Origin: Sulfomarinibacter sp963733915
Lineage (GTDB): Bacteria > Acidobacteriota > Thermoanaerobaculia > Thermoanaerobaculales > Sulfomarinibacteraceae
DNA length: 64,000 nt
Reading direction: 5' to 3'
NCBI GenBank assembly: GCA_963733915.1
Contig: CAVTEP010000006.1
Location: 372,001-436,000, forward strand
Shown here: positions 53,253 to 63,002 of the stretch, in pieces
Position numbering within the stretch: the first letter of the stretch is position 1
How the letters are laid out: each line of letters starts with the position of its first letter
Notes under the pieces: generated by a model
Seen by the model: only the letters and a program-made list of their open reading frames with translations
Told to the model about the DNA's origin: nothing
Database searches by the model: none
Translations under genes and position numbers: made by a program

Positions 53253-53526
53253 CTTCGGCCCCCTTGCTGGGTTCATTGTATGTCGCCTGTCAATTCGGGC
53301 CCCGATCGGTTCTTCGGAACAACGGCGGCGCCCACCATCGAGATGGCGCATAAGCCATCCATCAACGGTGCGACGGCTTCTCGGGAAGCGGTGAAGAAAT
53401 TCACAATTACCTCTGGACGTCGCGGAAAATCGGCGTATTCTGGTGCAACCTGCGTTGAAGCGAGGGCCATTTTCATGCGATGGAGCGGACAACCACATCA
53501 CCCCGATCGCTGAGTTGGAGTCTGGT
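53253..53526. other. divergent intergenic region (M14 gene / oad operon)
   Basis: A 274-bp gap between two divergent starts, so it should hold promoters for both. No convincing -35/-10 pair or sigma-54 site was found. Small ORFs on either strand have no Shine-Dalgarno and are read as noise. No repeat element is present, unlike in the 3' intergenic spaces. Confidence 0.45.
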
Positions 53527-53739
53527 TTGGAAGTGACCACGTTGTTCGCAGCCTGTCTGACCGCGATGATCGCCGTGTTTATTCTGCTCGGCGTGCTGGC
53601 CCTTACGATGGAGCTGATCACCGCGGTCTTCCCTGAGCGCCGTCGAGCGATGGATCCCGCGATCGTCGCCGCCCTCACGACCGCCGTCGCCTCGATCTTC
53701 CCTGGCGCGCGGGTCACCCGAATCGAGGAGGACTCATGA
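53527..53739 (+). CDS. short OadG-like subunit of a sodium-pumping decarboxylase
   Basis: About 70 residues from a TTG at 53527, six bases after GAGTTGGAG (a GTG at 53533 is an alternative); the longer upstream frame is rejected. One membrane helix (FAACLTAMIAVFILLGVLAL) is followed by an amphipathic charged tail AVFPERRRAMDPAIVAALTT. This is the shape of the gamma subunit of oxaloacetate-type decarboxylase pumps, which anchors the alpha subunit to the membrane. The stop overlaps the next gene by 4 nt (ATGA). Confidence 0.75.
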   Translation: MEVTTLFAACLTAMIAVFILLGVLALTMELITAVFPERRRAMDPAIVAALTTAVASIFPGARVTRIEEDS

Positions 53740-55580
53740 TCTTCACCGACAAACCAAAAAAAATTCGCGTCATGTTCACCCCCTTCCGCGACGGATTGCA
53801 GAGCTCCTTCGGGGGCAAGGTCCGGCTCGCGGACATCCTCCCCGCCATGGAGTTCGCGGCCAAGGAGGCCGGCATCCGCCACTTCGAGTTCGGCGGTGGT
53901 GCGCGCTACCAGGCGCCGTTTTTCTACGTCGGCGAGGACCCCTTCGTGTGCATGGAGAAGATGCGTCAGGCCGTAGGTCCGGATGTCGACCTGCAGATCC
54001 TGACCCGTTCCGTGTCAGGCGTCACCTTGACGACCCAGCGGCTCGATGCCCTCGAGCTCCAGGCCAGGCTGATGGCCAAGAACGGCACGACCTGGGACCG
54101 CAATTTCGACTATATGAACGACGTCGACAATCTGGCGAAGACCGGCAAACCGATCGTTGACGCCGGCATGCACCACCAGGTCTGCGTCGCCCTCATGGGA
54201 TTGCCGTTCAAGGACGAGACCGTGCACACCGCCGAGTTTTACGTCGGCATCATCAAGAAGCTCCTCGATCTCGGGCTTCACTTCGACTCGGTCTGCATGA
54301 AGGACGCCTCCGGGACCACCGACCCCACAACCTGTTACGAGACCGCCAGGGGGCTCAAGAAGATCCTGCCGCCGGAGGTCATTCTCTGGCAGCACACCCA
54401 CGACACGGCATCGATGGCAGTCTCCTGCTACATGGCCGGCATCGAAGGCGGCGTCGACGGCATCGATCTCTCGGTACGGCCGATGGCATCCGGAACCGTG
54501 CAGCCCGACGTCCGGTCGATGTGGCACGCACTCAAGGGCACCGGCTACTCGCTCGATATCGACCACACCAAGATGGACGAGATCGAGAACATGCTCAACG
54601 AGGGCATGGCTGAGTACGACTTCAACCCGGTAACCACCACCGCTGATGCGAGAGTGGTCGGTTTCCCGATGCCCGGCGGCGCCATCGGCCCCAACGTGCA
54701 CATGATGAAGGAGGCCGGGATCCTCGACCGCTACTCCGATGTGCTGGCCGAGTTCCCGGTGGTGGTGAAGGCTGGTGGCGCGTGGACCAGCGTCACCCCG
54801 GGCAGCCAACAGTACTGGCTCCAGGCCTTCAACAACGTCCTCCTCGGCCGTTGGGAAAAAATGAACGACGGCTATGGCAAGGCGGTCCTGGGCTACTTCG
54901 GCCGGCCGCCGCTGCCGCCCGATCCCAAGGTGGTGAAGATCGCCTCCGAGCAGCTCGGAAAGCCGCCCTTCGACGGTGACCCGCTGGAGGCGGCACCGGA
55001 CAGTCTGAGCGCAGCGCGCGCCGCATTGACCGAACGCAAGCTTCCGACCACCGACGAAAACGTCTTCCTCGTCGCCTCGGCCATCGTCGCAGGCAAGAAT
55101 ATGGACCTCAACGAGGGGATCAGGCTCTTGACCGGCAAGGCAAAGATCGTGCTGCCGCTGAAGAAGAAGGCCGAAGCGGTGGCAGCCAAGGAGCCCGCGG
55201 CGGCAGCCGGGGGCGGTTTTTCTTTCACCAGCCCCGTCACGACCACCTGCACGGTGGTCGAGAACGGCGCGAGCCGAAGGTTCACGGTCACCATCGAACC
55301 ACCGGGCGGAGCGGCTCAGAAAGTGGCGACGGCGGTGCGGGCGACTACTCCGTCCGACGGTACCCCGGTGTTTTCGCCGTTTCAGGGCAAGACCGAACTT
55401 GTCGAGATCAACGTCAAGGCGGGTGACGTCGTCGCCGCGGGCCAGGTGGTGGCGGCGGTCGAGGCCATGAAGGCCAAGCACGACGTCAAGGCGCCGTGCG
55501 CCGGCACCGTGGCCAGCATCGACGCCGAGATCGGCGCCGACATCGAGGCCGGCAGGTCGATCCTGACCATCGCTGGTTGA
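53736..55580 (+). CDS. biotin-dependent decarboxylase alpha subunit (oxaloacetate decarboxylase / pyruvate carboxylase subunit B-like)
   Basis: 614 residues. The carboxyltransferase TIM barrel has MFTPFRDGLQSSFGG with the metal Asp, SVCMKDASGTTDPTTCY with the carbamylated-Lys candidate, and WQHTHDTASMAVSCYMAG with the HxH ligands. A PYC_OADA domain follows, then an Ala-rich linker and a C-terminal biotinyl domain with VAAVEAMKAKHDV, biotin Lys about residue 579. It transfers carboxyl from an acid to biotin, after which the membrane beta subunit releases CO2 and pumps Na+. The substrate (oxaloacetate, malonate, methylmalonyl-CoA or other) cannot be told. Preceded by a gamma-like gene and followed by beta. 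Confidence 0.88.
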   Translation: MIFTDKPKKIRVMFTPFRDGLQSSFGGKVRLADILPAMEFAAKEAGIRHFEFGGGARYQAPFFYVGEDPFVCMEKMRQAVGPDVDLQILTRSVSGVTLTTQRLDALELQARLMAKNGTTWDRNFDYMNDVDNLAKTGKPIVDAGMHHQVCVALMGLPFKDETVHTAEFYVGIIKKLLDLGLHFDSVCMKDASGTTDPTTCYETARGLKKILPPEVILWQHTHDTASMAVSCYMAGIEGGVDGIDLSVRPMASGTVQPDVRSMWHALKGTGYSLDIDHTKMDEIENMLNEGMAEYDFNPVTTTADARVVGFPMPGGAIGPNVHMMKEAGILDRYSDVLAEFPVVVKAGGAWTSVTPGSQQYWLQAFNNVLLGRWEKMNDGYGKAVLGYFGRPPLPPDPKVVKIASEQLGKPPFDGDPLEAAPDSLSAARAALTERKLPTTDENVFLVASAIVAGKNMDLNEGIRLLTGKAKIVLPLKKKAEAVAAKEPAAAAGGGFSFTSPVTTTCTVVENGASRRFTVTIEPPGGAAQKVATAVRATTPSDGTPVFSPFQGKTELVEINVKAGDVVAAGQVVAAVEAMKAKHDVKAPCAGTVASIDAEIGADIEAGRSILTIAG

Positions 55581-55587
55581 GGCGGGA

Positions 55588-56745
55588 ATGGAGGCGCTGA
55601 CCACCCTCGTCGCGCAGTCGGGCTTTGCCGGCCTCGCCTGGCAAAACGTGGTCATGTTCGGAGTCGGCGGACTCCTCATCTATCTCGCCATCCGCAAGGG
55701 CTATGAACCGCTGCTCCTGATCCCGATCGGTTTTGGCGCCATACTGGCCAATCTCCCCTACGCCATGATGAGCGCCTCCGCCGAGGGCGCCGCGGTCGCC
55801 GCCCAGGGCAGCCACCCGTTGCTGCAGCTGGTTTACAACGTGGGCATCAGGACCGAGTTCCTGCCGCCCGTGATCTTCCTCGGGGTCGGCGCCCTCACCG
55901 ACTTTCGACCCCTCCTCGGGCGCCCGTTGACCTTTCTGCTTGGCGCCGCCGCCCAGCTCGGCATCGCCGTCGCCGCCCTCGGCGCCTTCCTCCTGTTCGG
56001 ATTCAGCGCCCGCGAGGCCGCGGCCATCGGCATCATCGGTGGCGCCGACGGTCCGACGTCGATCTTTCTGGCCTCGATCCTGGCACCGCATCTGCTCGGG
56101 GCGATCGCCGTGGCGGCGTACAGCTACATGTCGCTGGTACCCATCATCCAACCACCGATCATGCGGCTCCTGACCACCAGGTCCGAGCGCGCGATCGACA
56201 TGCCGCAGGCGAAGCCGGTGTCGACGACCGCGGCGATTCTCTTCCCGATCGTCACCGCCGTTCTGGCGTCGTTGGCCATCCCGGCCTGTGCACCGCTGAT
56301 CGGCATGCTCATGTTCGGCAATTTGCTGCGCGAGTCGGCGGTCACCGACCGGCTGTCAAAGACCGCCGGCGGGGCGCTGATCAACATCGTCACGATCTTC
56401 CTGGGAATTGTCGTCGGCGCGACCATGGAGGGCACCGCGTTCATCCGCTGGCAGACGATCTTCATCCTCGTCCTCGGGGCTGTCGCCTTCTCGTTCAGCA
56501 CCTTTGGTGGGGTTGTCTTCGCCAAGATCCTCAACCTCGTGCTGCCGGTGGGCCGCAAGATCAATCCCTGTATCGGCGCCGCCGGGGTCTCGGCCGTCCC
56601 CATGTCGGCGCGAGTAGTCCAGGAATTCGTGAGCCGCAGCACCGACGGCAAGGTCAACCCGTTGATGGCTGCCATGGGCCCCAACGTCGCCGGTGTCATC
56701 GGATCCGCGGTGGCGGCCGGGGTCTTTCTCGCCCTGCTCGGCTGA
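55588..56745 (+). CDS. sodium ion-translocating decarboxylase beta subunit
   Basis: 385 residues with about eleven membrane helices. The conserved GIIGGADGPTSIFLASILAP motif contains the Asp used in Na+ transport, and the end includes GVSAVPMSARVVQEF and MGPNVAGVIGSAVAAGVFL. It receives carboxybiotin from the alpha subunit and couples its decarboxylation to Na+ export. It follows the alpha gene by 7 bp. Gamma, alpha and beta together form a complete pump operon. Confidence 0.94.
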   Translation: MEALTTLVAQSGFAGLAWQNVVMFGVGGLLIYLAIRKGYEPLLLIPIGFGAILANLPYAMMSASAEGAAVAAQGSHPLLQLVYNVGIRTEFLPPVIFLGVGALTDFRPLLGRPLTFLLGAAAQLGIAVAALGAFLLFGFSAREAAAIGIIGGADGPTSIFLASILAPHLLGAIAVAAYSYMSLVPIIQPPIMRLLTTRSERAIDMPQAKPVSTTAAILFPIVTAVLASLAIPACAPLIGMLMFGNLLRESAVTDRLSKTAGGALINIVTIFLGIVVGATMEGTAFIRWQTIFILVLGAVAFSFSTFGGVVFAKILNLVLPVGRKINPCIGAAGVSAVPMSARVVQEFVSRSTDGKVNPLMAAMGPNVAGVIGSAVAAGVFLALLG

Positions 56746-56798
56746 TTCACCGTCATTCGCCCGAACAGTCGACTCCCGGCCACGTCGAGATATGATCG

Positions 56799-58319
56799 AT
56801 GGATATGGTGATCGATGTCATGGCCGCCAGAACGACCGCTCTGAACGCGGCACTCCGGTTTGCGTTGGTCGCTGCAATCGTCATTGGCCTCAGGCTGCCC
56901 ACCCTGCATCAGACAGTCATCGACTGGGACGAGTCCGTGTACCTGGTGGTCACGCAAGACCTCATCGACGGTGGCGAGCTGTATCGGACGGTTTGGGACC
57001 ACAAGGGTCCGTTCCTCTACGCGATGTTGGCGCCGGCGGTGTGGATTGCCGATGGGCGTATAGCTCCGATTCGCTGCTTCGCAACTCTGTGCCTCCTGGT
57101 CACGATGTTCTTCGTGGATCTGGTCGGACGCCGCGTCAGCTCCCCCGACTGGTCGTTTGTCGGCGCACTGGTCTACGGCGTGTTCTTTTCGGTTCCGCGG
57201 TTTGGCGGCCTCGCCGCCAACGGAGAGCTGTTCATGATGCTGCCGGCGACAATTGCGATCTGGTTCGCCCTGAGGTGGGAACCGGACGCCACTCGCCGCC
57301 GGAATCTCGTGGGTTGCGGCTTTTTCTCCGCAGTTGCGATATTTACAAAGACCACGGCGCTTTTCACCGTCGCGGTGATCCCGCTGTTGATCCTGGTTCG
57401 CGCAAAATCCCGGGGCCGCCCGCGGCGGCTCGCCGCGGCCGCGGACCTGGCGGCAGTCGCCTGGCCGGCGGTGGTTATCACCGGCTCGATCCTGTGCTGG
57501 TTTTTGGTGACCGGACGGCTTTCCGACTTTCTGTTCGCGACCGTCGGATTCAACCGGGCGTATGTGGCCGGGACTCCACTGCTCGCAGCGTGGGAGCAGT
57601 TCGCGGCGTTTTTTGCATGGGCTGCGGTTGGCGACACCTTGACGGCCCTGGCCGTGATCGGCGCCATATTTCTCGCGCTGAAAAATCCACCGATCGCCGG
57701 CCCGTCGTGGATTCGGTCGCTGGTAATCGGGCTGTGTTTGCTTTCGATGCTCGGCGTCGTAGCTGCTCGCAACCTGTTCTTTCACTACTACCTGCAGATG
57801 GCGTTGCCGATCGCTCTCGTGATCACCCTCTTTGTAGCGTCACTGGGCATCGACGGTGCGGTGCGGCGCCGGGTGTGCTGGATTGCGCTCGCGCTCGGAG
57901 TCGTGTCGGCGTTTTCACCGCATCGATTCGGGCCTGAGGGTCTCACTCGCAAACCGGCCGAAGATCGGGTTCTCGTCGAGGTCGCGGCCTACATCGACGA
58001 GCAAGCTCAGCCAGGAGATGACCTCTACGTTCTCGGCGGAGAACCGGTGCTCTACTATCTCTGCCGTCGCAGCAGTCCAAGTAGGTACTTTTTCTGGCTC
58101 TACCTGACTGAGCGGTGGGACGCGATTCTCGACTCCCGGACGTCGGCCCTCGCGACTTTTGCCGCGAATCCGCCGCGGTGGTTCATTTTCGCGCCGCACG
58201 ATCTCGAGGTCCCCGAGGTCGAGAACTTCATGTTCAGCCGTTATGTTCTGGTGCGTGAGATCGGTGCCTATCGGATCGCGCGCCTCGACGCCGGCGCGCT
58301 CGGGACCGAAAGCCGCTGA
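56799..58319 (+). CDS. glycosyltransferase family 39 (PMT/ArnT-like) membrane protein
   Basis: 506 residues (an internal ATG at 56820 could also be the start). The N-terminal membrane helix is followed by TVIDWDESVYLVVTQDL, in which the D-E pair is the catalytic site of ArnT/PMT-type transferases. Then come about ten hydrophobic helices and a periplasmic C-terminal domain. Such enzymes move a sugar from a polyprenyl-phosphate donor to lipid A or to proteins. The acceptor is unknown; lipid A is a reasonable guess given the LPS genes. It follows the oad operon by 53 bp and ends 16 bp before the convergent phosphohexomutase gene. Confidence 0.8.
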   Translation: MDMVIDVMAARTTALNAALRFALVAAIVIGLRLPTLHQTVIDWDESVYLVVTQDLIDGGELYRTVWDHKGPFLYAMLAPAVWIADGRIAPIRCFATLCLLVTMFFVDLVGRRVSSPDWSFVGALVYGVFFSVPRFGGLAANGELFMMLPATIAIWFALRWEPDATRRRNLVGCGFFSAVAIFTKTTALFTVAVIPLLILVRAKSRGRPRRLAAAADLAAVAWPAVVITGSILCWFLVTGRLSDFLFATVGFNRAYVAGTPLLAAWEQFAAFFAWAAVGDTLTALAVIGAIFLALKNPPIAGPSWIRSLVIGLCLLSMLGVVAARNLFFHYYLQMALPIALVITLFVASLGIDGAVRRRVCWIALALGVVSAFSPHRFGPEGLTRKPAEDRVLVEVAAYIDEQAQPGDDLYVLGGEPVLYYLCRRSSPSRYFFWLYLTERWDAILDSRTSALATFAANPPRWFIFAPHDLEVPEVENFMFSRYVLVREIGAYRIARLDAGALGTESR

Positions 58320-58335
58320 GATACGCGGTCCAATC

Positions 58336-59693
58336 CTACGACTCGGGGGTTCCCAGATAGCCCAGGAGGACCGCCTTCTTTTCGTCCATCAGCTCGCGGC
58401 TGCGTCCCTCCAACACCAACCTCAGCAACGGCTCGGTGTTCGACGGCCGGACGTTGAACCACCAGTCCTGGTACTGAACCGTTATCCCGTCGAGGTAATC
58501 GATCGCACCGTCGGAGAAGGCCCCGGCCAACCGGCGGATCATCCCCTCCTTGTCGTCGACGTGGAAGTTGATTTCGCCGGTCGAAAAGTAGCGACTGAGT
58601 GGGGCCACCAACTCGGACAGCGGCTCGATCCGGTCTCGCGGATGTGGTTGAGAGTTTCGATCAGGGTCATGATCGAGGAGTCCGCGGTGAAGTTGCGGCG
58701 GAAGTAGAAGTGGCCGGCGAGCTCGCCGCCAAAGGGCGAGTCGTGCTCGCGCATGGTCGCCTTCATGAAGGAGTGACCGACCCGTTCCCTGATAGGCACT
58801 CCCCCGGCTTCCTCGATCGCCTCTTTTGTGGCCCACGACGACCGCAGATCGTAGACGATCGCGGCCCCGGGTTCGTTGCGCAGGAAACGAGGCGCCAGGA
58901 GACCGGTGATCTTGTCGGCCGAGATCGCGCGGCCCTTCTCGTCGACCAGGATCGCGCGGTCGGCGTCGCCGTCAAAGGCCACACCGAGGTCGCAGCCGTG
59001 CTCCTCGACCGCGCGTTCCACGTCGACCAGGTTTTCGTGTTTGAGCGGGTTCGCCTCGTGGTTCGGGAAGGTGCCGTCGAGCTCGAAGTAGAGCGGCACC
59101 AGGTCGACGTTGAGCCGCTCGAGGATCGGCAGGTAGATCGTGCCCATGCCGTTGGCGGCGTCGGCCGCGAGCTTGAGCCGGGGCTCGGACACCGTCACCT
59201 CGTCGAGCACGTGGCGGCAGTAGTCGTCGAAGACCGATCGCTCCTCCTCCCCGGCCTCGGGCGGCAGATCGGTGGCGACCTCGGAGCTCGTTACCAGCTC
59301 TTCGAGGACGGCGATGCCGGTGTCGTACGAGACCGGGATCGCGTCCCGGCGGGACATCTTGAAACCGTTGTAGACCGCTGGGTTGTGGCTGGCGGTGACC
59401 TGGATGCCACCCGAGGCGCCGAGATAGCCGATGCCGAAATAGTTCTGCGGCGTGTCGGCAACCCCGATGTCGATGACCGCCACGCCGCGCGCGCGCAGAC
59501 CGTGCTTCAGCGCACGCGCCATCGGCACCGAGTGCGAGCGCATGTCGCGGGAGACCACCACCACCGGGCCGCGAGCCAGGTCCTCGTCGTCGAGGAGGTC
59601 GCGGAAGTGGTAGCCGACCCGAAACGCCGTCGTCTCGTCGAGCTGATCGGGGTAGGTCCCCCGGATGTCGTATGCCTTGAAGATCCCTGCCAT
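58336..59693 (-). CDS. phosphomannomutase / phosphoglucomutase, with one frame break
   Basis: About 452 residues once joined. FKAYDIRGTYPDQLDE is the N-terminus. The phosphoserine loop is IQVTASHNPAVYNGFK, the metal loop LGVAFDGDADRAILVDEKG, the sugar loop DSPFGGELAGHFYF, and the phosphate-binding C-terminus WWFNVRPSNTEPLLRLVLEG. It interconverts hexose 6- and 1-phosphates for nucleotide-sugar supply. The frame breaks at about 58629-58637; adding one C (GAGACC to GAGACCC) joins NHIRET to RIEPLSELVA. The ManB/AlgC type is likely; the substrate is not resolved. Confidence 0.9.
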
Positions 59694-59792
59694 GCTCTCC
59701 CCTCAATCTCGGTTTCGTCCGACCTCGCGAGTCGAAGCCTATCACTGCTCAGCGGGTGTTTCGGTCTCCCGATCTGCACACGCCGATCAGGG

Positions 59793-59880
59793 CAGATGAA
59801 AAGGTGCAGGGGGGCAATCCGTTTCTTCCCCTTTTCTCCTTTTCCCCTTTTCTCCTTTTCCTTCCCTCAGCCCACCCGAG
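59793..59880. repeat. intergenic element of TTTTCTCC repeats
   Basis: A pyrimidine-rich stretch of TTTTCTCC/TTTTCCCC units (CCCCTTTTCTCCTTTTCCCC and so on), with a short purine-rich partner GAAAAGGTGCAGGGGGG at 59798-59815 that can pair with part of it. The reverse-complement units (GGGGAAAAGGAGAAAAGG) appear at 63055-63080. It lies between the start of the phosphohexomutase gene and the end of the S9 peptidase gene, both on the minus strand. The rest of 59694-59792 shows nothing clear. Confidence 0.6.
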
Positions 59881-59894
59881 AAGCCGGTGCTCGC

Positions 59895-62033
59895 CTACCG
59901 GTCAACCTCGGCACCCCTGTTCCCACTGCCGCCGAAGACGCGGTTGCGGAGGAACTCCACCGGATCCCAGGGCGCCGGCTCGCCACCGAGCCAACGGTGG
60001 AACCAGTCGAGGTGGACGAGATAGTAAAACGCCATCTCGTACCAACTCGGCCAGTGGCCGGCGTTGGGGTAGACGACGAGCCGCGACGGCACGTCCTGGA
60101 CCTGGAGGTCGGTGAAGAAGTGCAGGCTCTGGGTGTAGGGCACCCGGTAGTCCTGCTCGCCGGTGATCACGAGGGTCGGCGTCGTGTGGTTCTCGGCAAA
60201 GCTCGAGGGGGACCAGGCTTCGTAGTGTTCCGAGGTCCACGGCCTTCCGCACAGGTCGTGCTCGACAAACCACAGCTCCTCGGTCGCGCCCCACATCGAG
60301 CGCAGGTCGTAGACCCCCATCATGGAGGCAATGGCCGCGAAGCGATCGGTGTGGCCCGCAAACCACATCATCATGTATCCACCGTACGACCAGCCCATCG
60401 CGCCGACCCGCTCGGGGTCCACAAACGGTAGCTCCTCGAGGGCGTCGGTCACCGCCATCAGGTCGCGGTAGACCCGGCCGCCCCAATCACAGGCGATGGC
60501 ATCGACAAAATCCTGGCCGAATCCGGCCGACCCGGTCGGGTTGGGAAAGGCCACGACGTAGCCTTTGCCGGGATAGACCTGCCAGTCGCCCCGGTACCGG
60601 TCCCGCCACGGCGACTGTGGACCGCCGTGAACGTTGAGGATCAGCGGGTACTTCTTTTTCGGATCGAAATCGTGGGGTTTGACCAGAAAGACCTGGATCT
60701 TCATCCCCTCCTCCGCCTCGACCCACATGACCTCTGCCGGTCGAATGTCGACCTCGTCGGACAGGGCCTGGTTGAAGGAGGTCAATCGTGTCGCCGAACC
60801 TCCTTCGGTCGAGACCGAGTAGATCTCGGAGGGCTCGCCGACCCGGGAGCGGGTGTAGACGATCCGATCGCCACCCGACACCAGCGCCCAGCCGGAGATC
60901 GCCCCGTCGGCGATGATCTGCTGCGGCGTTCGGTCACCAAGACCGATCCGCAAAATCGGGTTCTCGCCCTTCACCTCGGCGGAGAAATACATCGCGTCGC
61001 TCGGTTGGGACCAGCGGATGTCGTTGATCCAGTTGTCGAAGTTGGCGGCGTCGGTCAGGTAGCGGACGGCTTTCGCATCGCCGGTCATAAAGCCCGATCC
61101 GAAAGAGCTCCGACTCGTAGCCCGGCGTCGCCTGGCTGCGGAAGGCGATGGAGCGGCCATCGGGCGAGTACATCGGGTTGCCGTCCCACCCGCGATTGCG
61201 AAGCGGTGATGTTGATGCCCTCTCCCCCACCGATCGGAATCAGCCACAGATCAGAGTTGGTGGAACTCGCCTGGTCCTTGTCGTGATTCGAGACCACGCA
61301 GAGCTCGGCGCTGTCGGGCGAGAAGACGAAGCCCCCGCCGCCGCCAACCGAAAAGGTCGGGCTGTCCCAACGGCCCGGAGTCAGATCGCGCACCACACTC
61401 CCCGCTCGCGGCGTCCACCAGCAGGACGTGGCTGAAGCGTCCCTCACGCCACGAGGTCCAGTGGCGGTAGAGAAGCTCGTCGCTCATCCGTGCTTTCAAT
61501 GGGCCGGCTGCGACCGCATCGGCGATGCCTTGGTTGCACGCGGCATCCGCGCCGCACTCGGGATAGACCATCGGCCTGGACCGCGATCCACTTTCCGTCC
61601 GGAGACCACACGGGTCCCGAAAGGCCCAGTCGGGAAGCTCGGTGAGCTGTCGCGGCTCGCCGCCGTCGACCGGCATCAGATAGAGCTGTGAACCCTCACC
61701 CCGGTCGGAGACGAAGAGCAGCGATGCGCCATCGGGCGAAAACGTCGGCGACGAGTCGTGGTGCTGCCCGCGCGTCATCTGGCGGAGATCGGTACCGTCG
61801 GAGCTCATCATCCAGATCTCGCTCCAACTCTCCCCTTTTTCGAGCTCGTAGCGGGTGACCGGAAACGCGACCCTGCTCCCGTCGGGGTTCGCGACAGGCG
61901 ATCCCACGAAGGCGGTGCGATAGTAGTCCGCGATTTCGAACGCCCGCTTGTTTTCCCCGCCATCGGCGGAATACGAGACAAACGCCAACGCGCCCGCGAT
62001 GAGGGCGACCCCGATGTTCCTGGCAGTGTTCAC
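59895..62033 (-). CDS. S9 family prolyl oligopeptidase-type peptidase, with about five frame breaks
   Basis: About 712 residues once joined, from a GTG at about 62033 after GGAGG. The N-terminal hydrophobic segment is a signal peptide (ARNIGVALIAGALAFVSYSA). A beta-propeller has TolB-like repeats (WSEIWMMSSDGTDLRQMTRG, SPTFSPDGASLLFVSDRGEG). The catalytic alpha/beta-hydrolase has the Ser in MGWSYGGYMMMW, the Asp in ITGEQDYRVPY and the His in PNAGHWPSW. The hydrolase half (59895-61090) is intact. The propeller half changes frame near 61612, 61565, 61405, 61205 and 61092, always joining sensible blades. An exported peptidase is likely; decay is possible but errors are more likely. Confidence 0.82.
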
Positions 62034-62084
62034 GAGCACCTCCAAACGGCCGCGACATGATACTGCACCGCCAGACATCAAGCG

Positions 62085-62245
62085 ACCATGGTTTTGAGGC
62101 TATGACCGGCCGCTTCGCGGCCTGGCTTTGAGGCTATGACAGTCGGGCGACCGCTTCCCTCAAACGCCAACCGCGCCCGCCGATCCCCATAGCCTCATAG
62201 CCTTATAGCCTCATGGCCTGATCACCCCAGAGCCTCACACACCGA
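62085..62245. repeat. intergenic element with GAGGCTATGA / TCATAGCCTC arms
   Basis: Left copies at about 62093-62107 (TTTTGAGGCTATGACCGG) and 62127-62141 (TTTGAGGCTATGACAG). Right side at about 62188-62226 has CATAGCCTCATAGCC, TTATAGCCTCATGGCCTGAT in inverse orientation. The core holds GCCGCTTCGCGGC-type and CCGCTTCCCTC/AACGCCAACC segments. Upstream of the S9 gene and of the YedK-type gene, which are divergent here. No ORF; the rest of 62246-62324 has no clear feature. Confidence 0.65.
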
Positions 62246-62324
62246 AATCAGCAGGTGTGATCTCGGTGGGGCCGGATTAGGGATCGGATGGGGAAGCGGG
62301 CTAGATCAGGTTAGAATCGCTCAC

Positions 62325-63002
62325 ATGTGCGGTCGTTTCGCCCTCATCGTCGATGCCTCGGTGCTGGCGGAGGTGTTTGACGTGGATCCGCCACGCGAGC
62401 TCAAGCCGCGGTTCAACATCGCACCCACCCAGATGGTCCCGGTCATTCGCAGCGGCGCCGAGACGCCCCGCGAATGCACGATGGTTCGCTGGGGTCTGGT
62501 CCCATCCTGGGCCAAAGACGAAAAAATTGGGGCGCGAATGATCAATGCGCGCGGCGAGACGGTGGCCGAGAAGCCGTCCTTCCGATCTGCGGTCAAGAAC
62601 CGTCGCTGCCTCGTACCCGCCAGTGGTTTCTACGAGTGGGTGAAAATCGAAGGTGGAAAACAGCCCCACTACATTCACTTCACGGATGGCCGCCCCTTCG
62701 CATTCGCGGGGCTGTGGGAGCGTTGGAGCAAAGCTGAGGACGGGCCGCTCGACACCTGCACCATCATCACCACCACTCCCAACGAGCGTATCGCCGACCT
62801 CCACGACCGGATGCCGGTGATCCTGCCTCCCGGGCGCTATGACGAGTGGCTGCGCGCTGAGCCGCTGGCCGCCGATCGCCTCCAGGAGATGCTCGTTCCC
62901 CACCCAGCCGAGGGGATGGAGGCCTATCCAGTGAGCACGCTGGTCAACAAGCCGGCGAACGACGGGCCGGAGTGCATCACACGCCTCGGCACAACGTTAT
63001 AA
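62325..63002 (+). CDS. SOS response-associated peptidase / abasic-site crosslinker (YedK/HMCES family)
   Basis: 225 residues. Met1-Cys2 begins MCGRFALI, where Cys2 covalently binds abasic sites in single-stranded DNA after Met removal. Other family motifs: RFNIAPTQMVPVI, MVRWGLVPSWAKD, MINARGETVAEKPSFR, RCLVPASGFYEWVK with the active Glu, and LHDRMPVILPP with the His. It protects the genome at abasic sites. An AACGTT element overlaps its stop codon. Confidence 0.94.
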   Translation: MCGRFALIVDASVLAEVFDVDPPRELKPRFNIAPTQMVPVIRSGAETPRECTMVRWGLVPSWAKDEKIGARMINARGETVAEKPSFRSAVKNRRCLVPASGFYEWVKIEGGKQPHYIHFTDGRPFAFAGLWERWSKAEDGPLDTCTIITTTPNERIADLHDRMPVILPPGRYDEWLRAEPLAADRLQEMLVPHPAEGMEAYPVSTLVNKPANDGPECITRLGTTL

